Of a DNA stretch of 7,048 nt, positions 6,592-7,048 are shown one piece after another; position 1 is the stretch's first letter; each line of letters opens with the position of its first letter. Where the stretch lies: positions 1-7,048 of the forward strand of contig JAMOMO010000394.1 in the NCBI GenBank assembly GCA_027067035.1, written 5' to 3'. The notes under the pieces were generated by a model. That model saw nothing but the letters and a program-made list of their open reading frames with translations. It was not told where the DNA came from and did no database searches. The position numbers were made by a program, and so were the translations under genes. This DNA is from Desulfobulbaceae bacterium. GTDB lineage: Bacteria > Desulfobacterota > Desulfobulbia > Desulfobulbales > Desulfocapsaceae.

Positions 6592-7047
6592 TTAGAAGCT
6601 TACTTCCATCTCTCCGTAAGCAGAGAAAGCATCATCTACGAGGTCACCATCACTGGCAAGGTAACCAGCTCTGGCAAGAAGGGCAACGCCTTTACCAACC
6701 TGGTATTTAGCCTGACCAGAAACCTCAACAGGATTCTCGCCATATACTGCAGTACCGTCGTCATCGATATCCATGAAGACAAGGTTACCGGTAAAGCTCA
6801 GTTTCTCGGAAGCCTGGAACTTGGAGCTTGCACCAACAAAGATGGTGTCTCCGCCAAGACCGACACGAGTGATGTTAGAGGTAGGTACATCACCACCGAT
6901 CATCAACCAGCCAAAGGTCTGATCAGCTGTGAAACCGTCCATGGTGTAACCAACACGCAGGGTGGGAGTTACTGAACCAAAGGTTGCGTTCCACTCGGCA
7001 TATCCACCATACTGATCATCAGAACCAACAGCTACGGTGTCACCTTC
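6592..7047 (-). CDS. Outer-membrane beta-barrel (porin-like) protein, C-terminal 151 residues, cut by window edge
   Basis: The frame runs in from the right edge and stops at TAA 6594-6592. The protein shows alternating polar/hydrophobic strands separated by turns rich in Gly, Asp and Asn, for example QYGGYAEWNATFGS, LRVGYTMDGFT, IFVGASSKFQASEKLSFTGN, VEVSGQAKYQVGKGVALLARAGYL and the last strand AYGEMEVSF (not all boundaries certain). The terminal phenylalanine is the classic signature recognised by the BAM outer-membrane assembly machinery. The signal peptide and the N-terminal strands are outside the window, so I cannot say whether it is a general porin, a substrate-specific channel or a small structural barrel. 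An internal ATG at 6942 is not the start because the same frame continues unbroken to the edge with similar strand pattern. A strong terminator follows 32 bp after the stop. Confidence 0.8.
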   Translation of the reverse strand, partial: EGDTVAVGSDDQYGGYAEWNATFGSVTPTLRVGYTMDGFTADQTFGWLMIGGDVPTSNITRVGLGGDTIFVGASSKFQASEKLSFTGNLVFMDIDDDGTAVYGENPVEVSGQAKYQVGKGVALLARAGYLASDGDLVDDAFSAYGEMEVSF

Positions 7048-7048
7048 T

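Noticed and set aside
6577..6975. 132-codon open frame on the plus strand
   Set aside because: It is antisense to the porin-like gene, which has the coherent beta-strand pattern, terminal Phe and terminator. The plus-strand product has no recognisable features.
1..7048. tRNA, rRNA, CRISPR array, insertion sequence or attachment site
   Set aside because: No regularly spaced repeats, transposase-like coding region, terminal inverted repeats or cloverleaf-like segment was seen on reading both strands.

Overview
The window looks like ordinary chromosomal DNA of a Gram-negative bacterium of roughly balanced base composition. The evidence is an outer-membrane beta-barrel protein ending in phenylalanine, a long-chain polyprenyl diphosphate synthase and two-component signalling. 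The mix of genes (small HEAT-repeat protein beside an iron-sulfur helicase, receiver-GAF-histidine kinase) would suit the Desulfobacterota, for example a Desulfobulbales member. That placement is an impression from gene style and was not tested. I see no mobile element, CRISPR array, tRNA or rRNA.

Layout. Positions 3078 to 1 (minus strand) hold three co-directional genes: a 131-residue HEAT-repeat protein, a DinG/YoaA-type Fe-S helicase whose start overlaps the HEAT stop, and, after a 166-bp gap with its own candidate promoter and palindrome, a polyprenyl diphosphate synthase cut by the window edge. A divergent intergenic region (3079-3213) carries a long imperfect inverted repeat. On the plus strand, 3214-5073 encodes a cytoplasmic histidine kinase with an N-terminal receiver domain. 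Convergent to it, overlapping by 13 bp, is a DHA2-type (EmrB/QacA-like) 14-TM exporter on the minus strand (5061-6491). Upstream of that exporter lies a strong intrinsic terminator (6522-6560) for the minus-strand porin-like gene whose 3' end fills the rest of the window (6592-7047).

How they may work together. The HEAT protein and helicase are very probably co-transcribed and translationally coupled, which makes the HEAT protein a candidate helicase partner. The kinase has no separate response regulator in view; its partner must lie elsewhere or be its own receiver. The exporter and porin appear transcriptionally separated by the terminator. I find no convincing new multi-gene system. The best leads are the HEAT-helicase pair, the inverted repeat between the divergent genes, the palindrome upstream of the prenyl synthase, and the exporter that lacks a visible ribosome-binding site or promoter.
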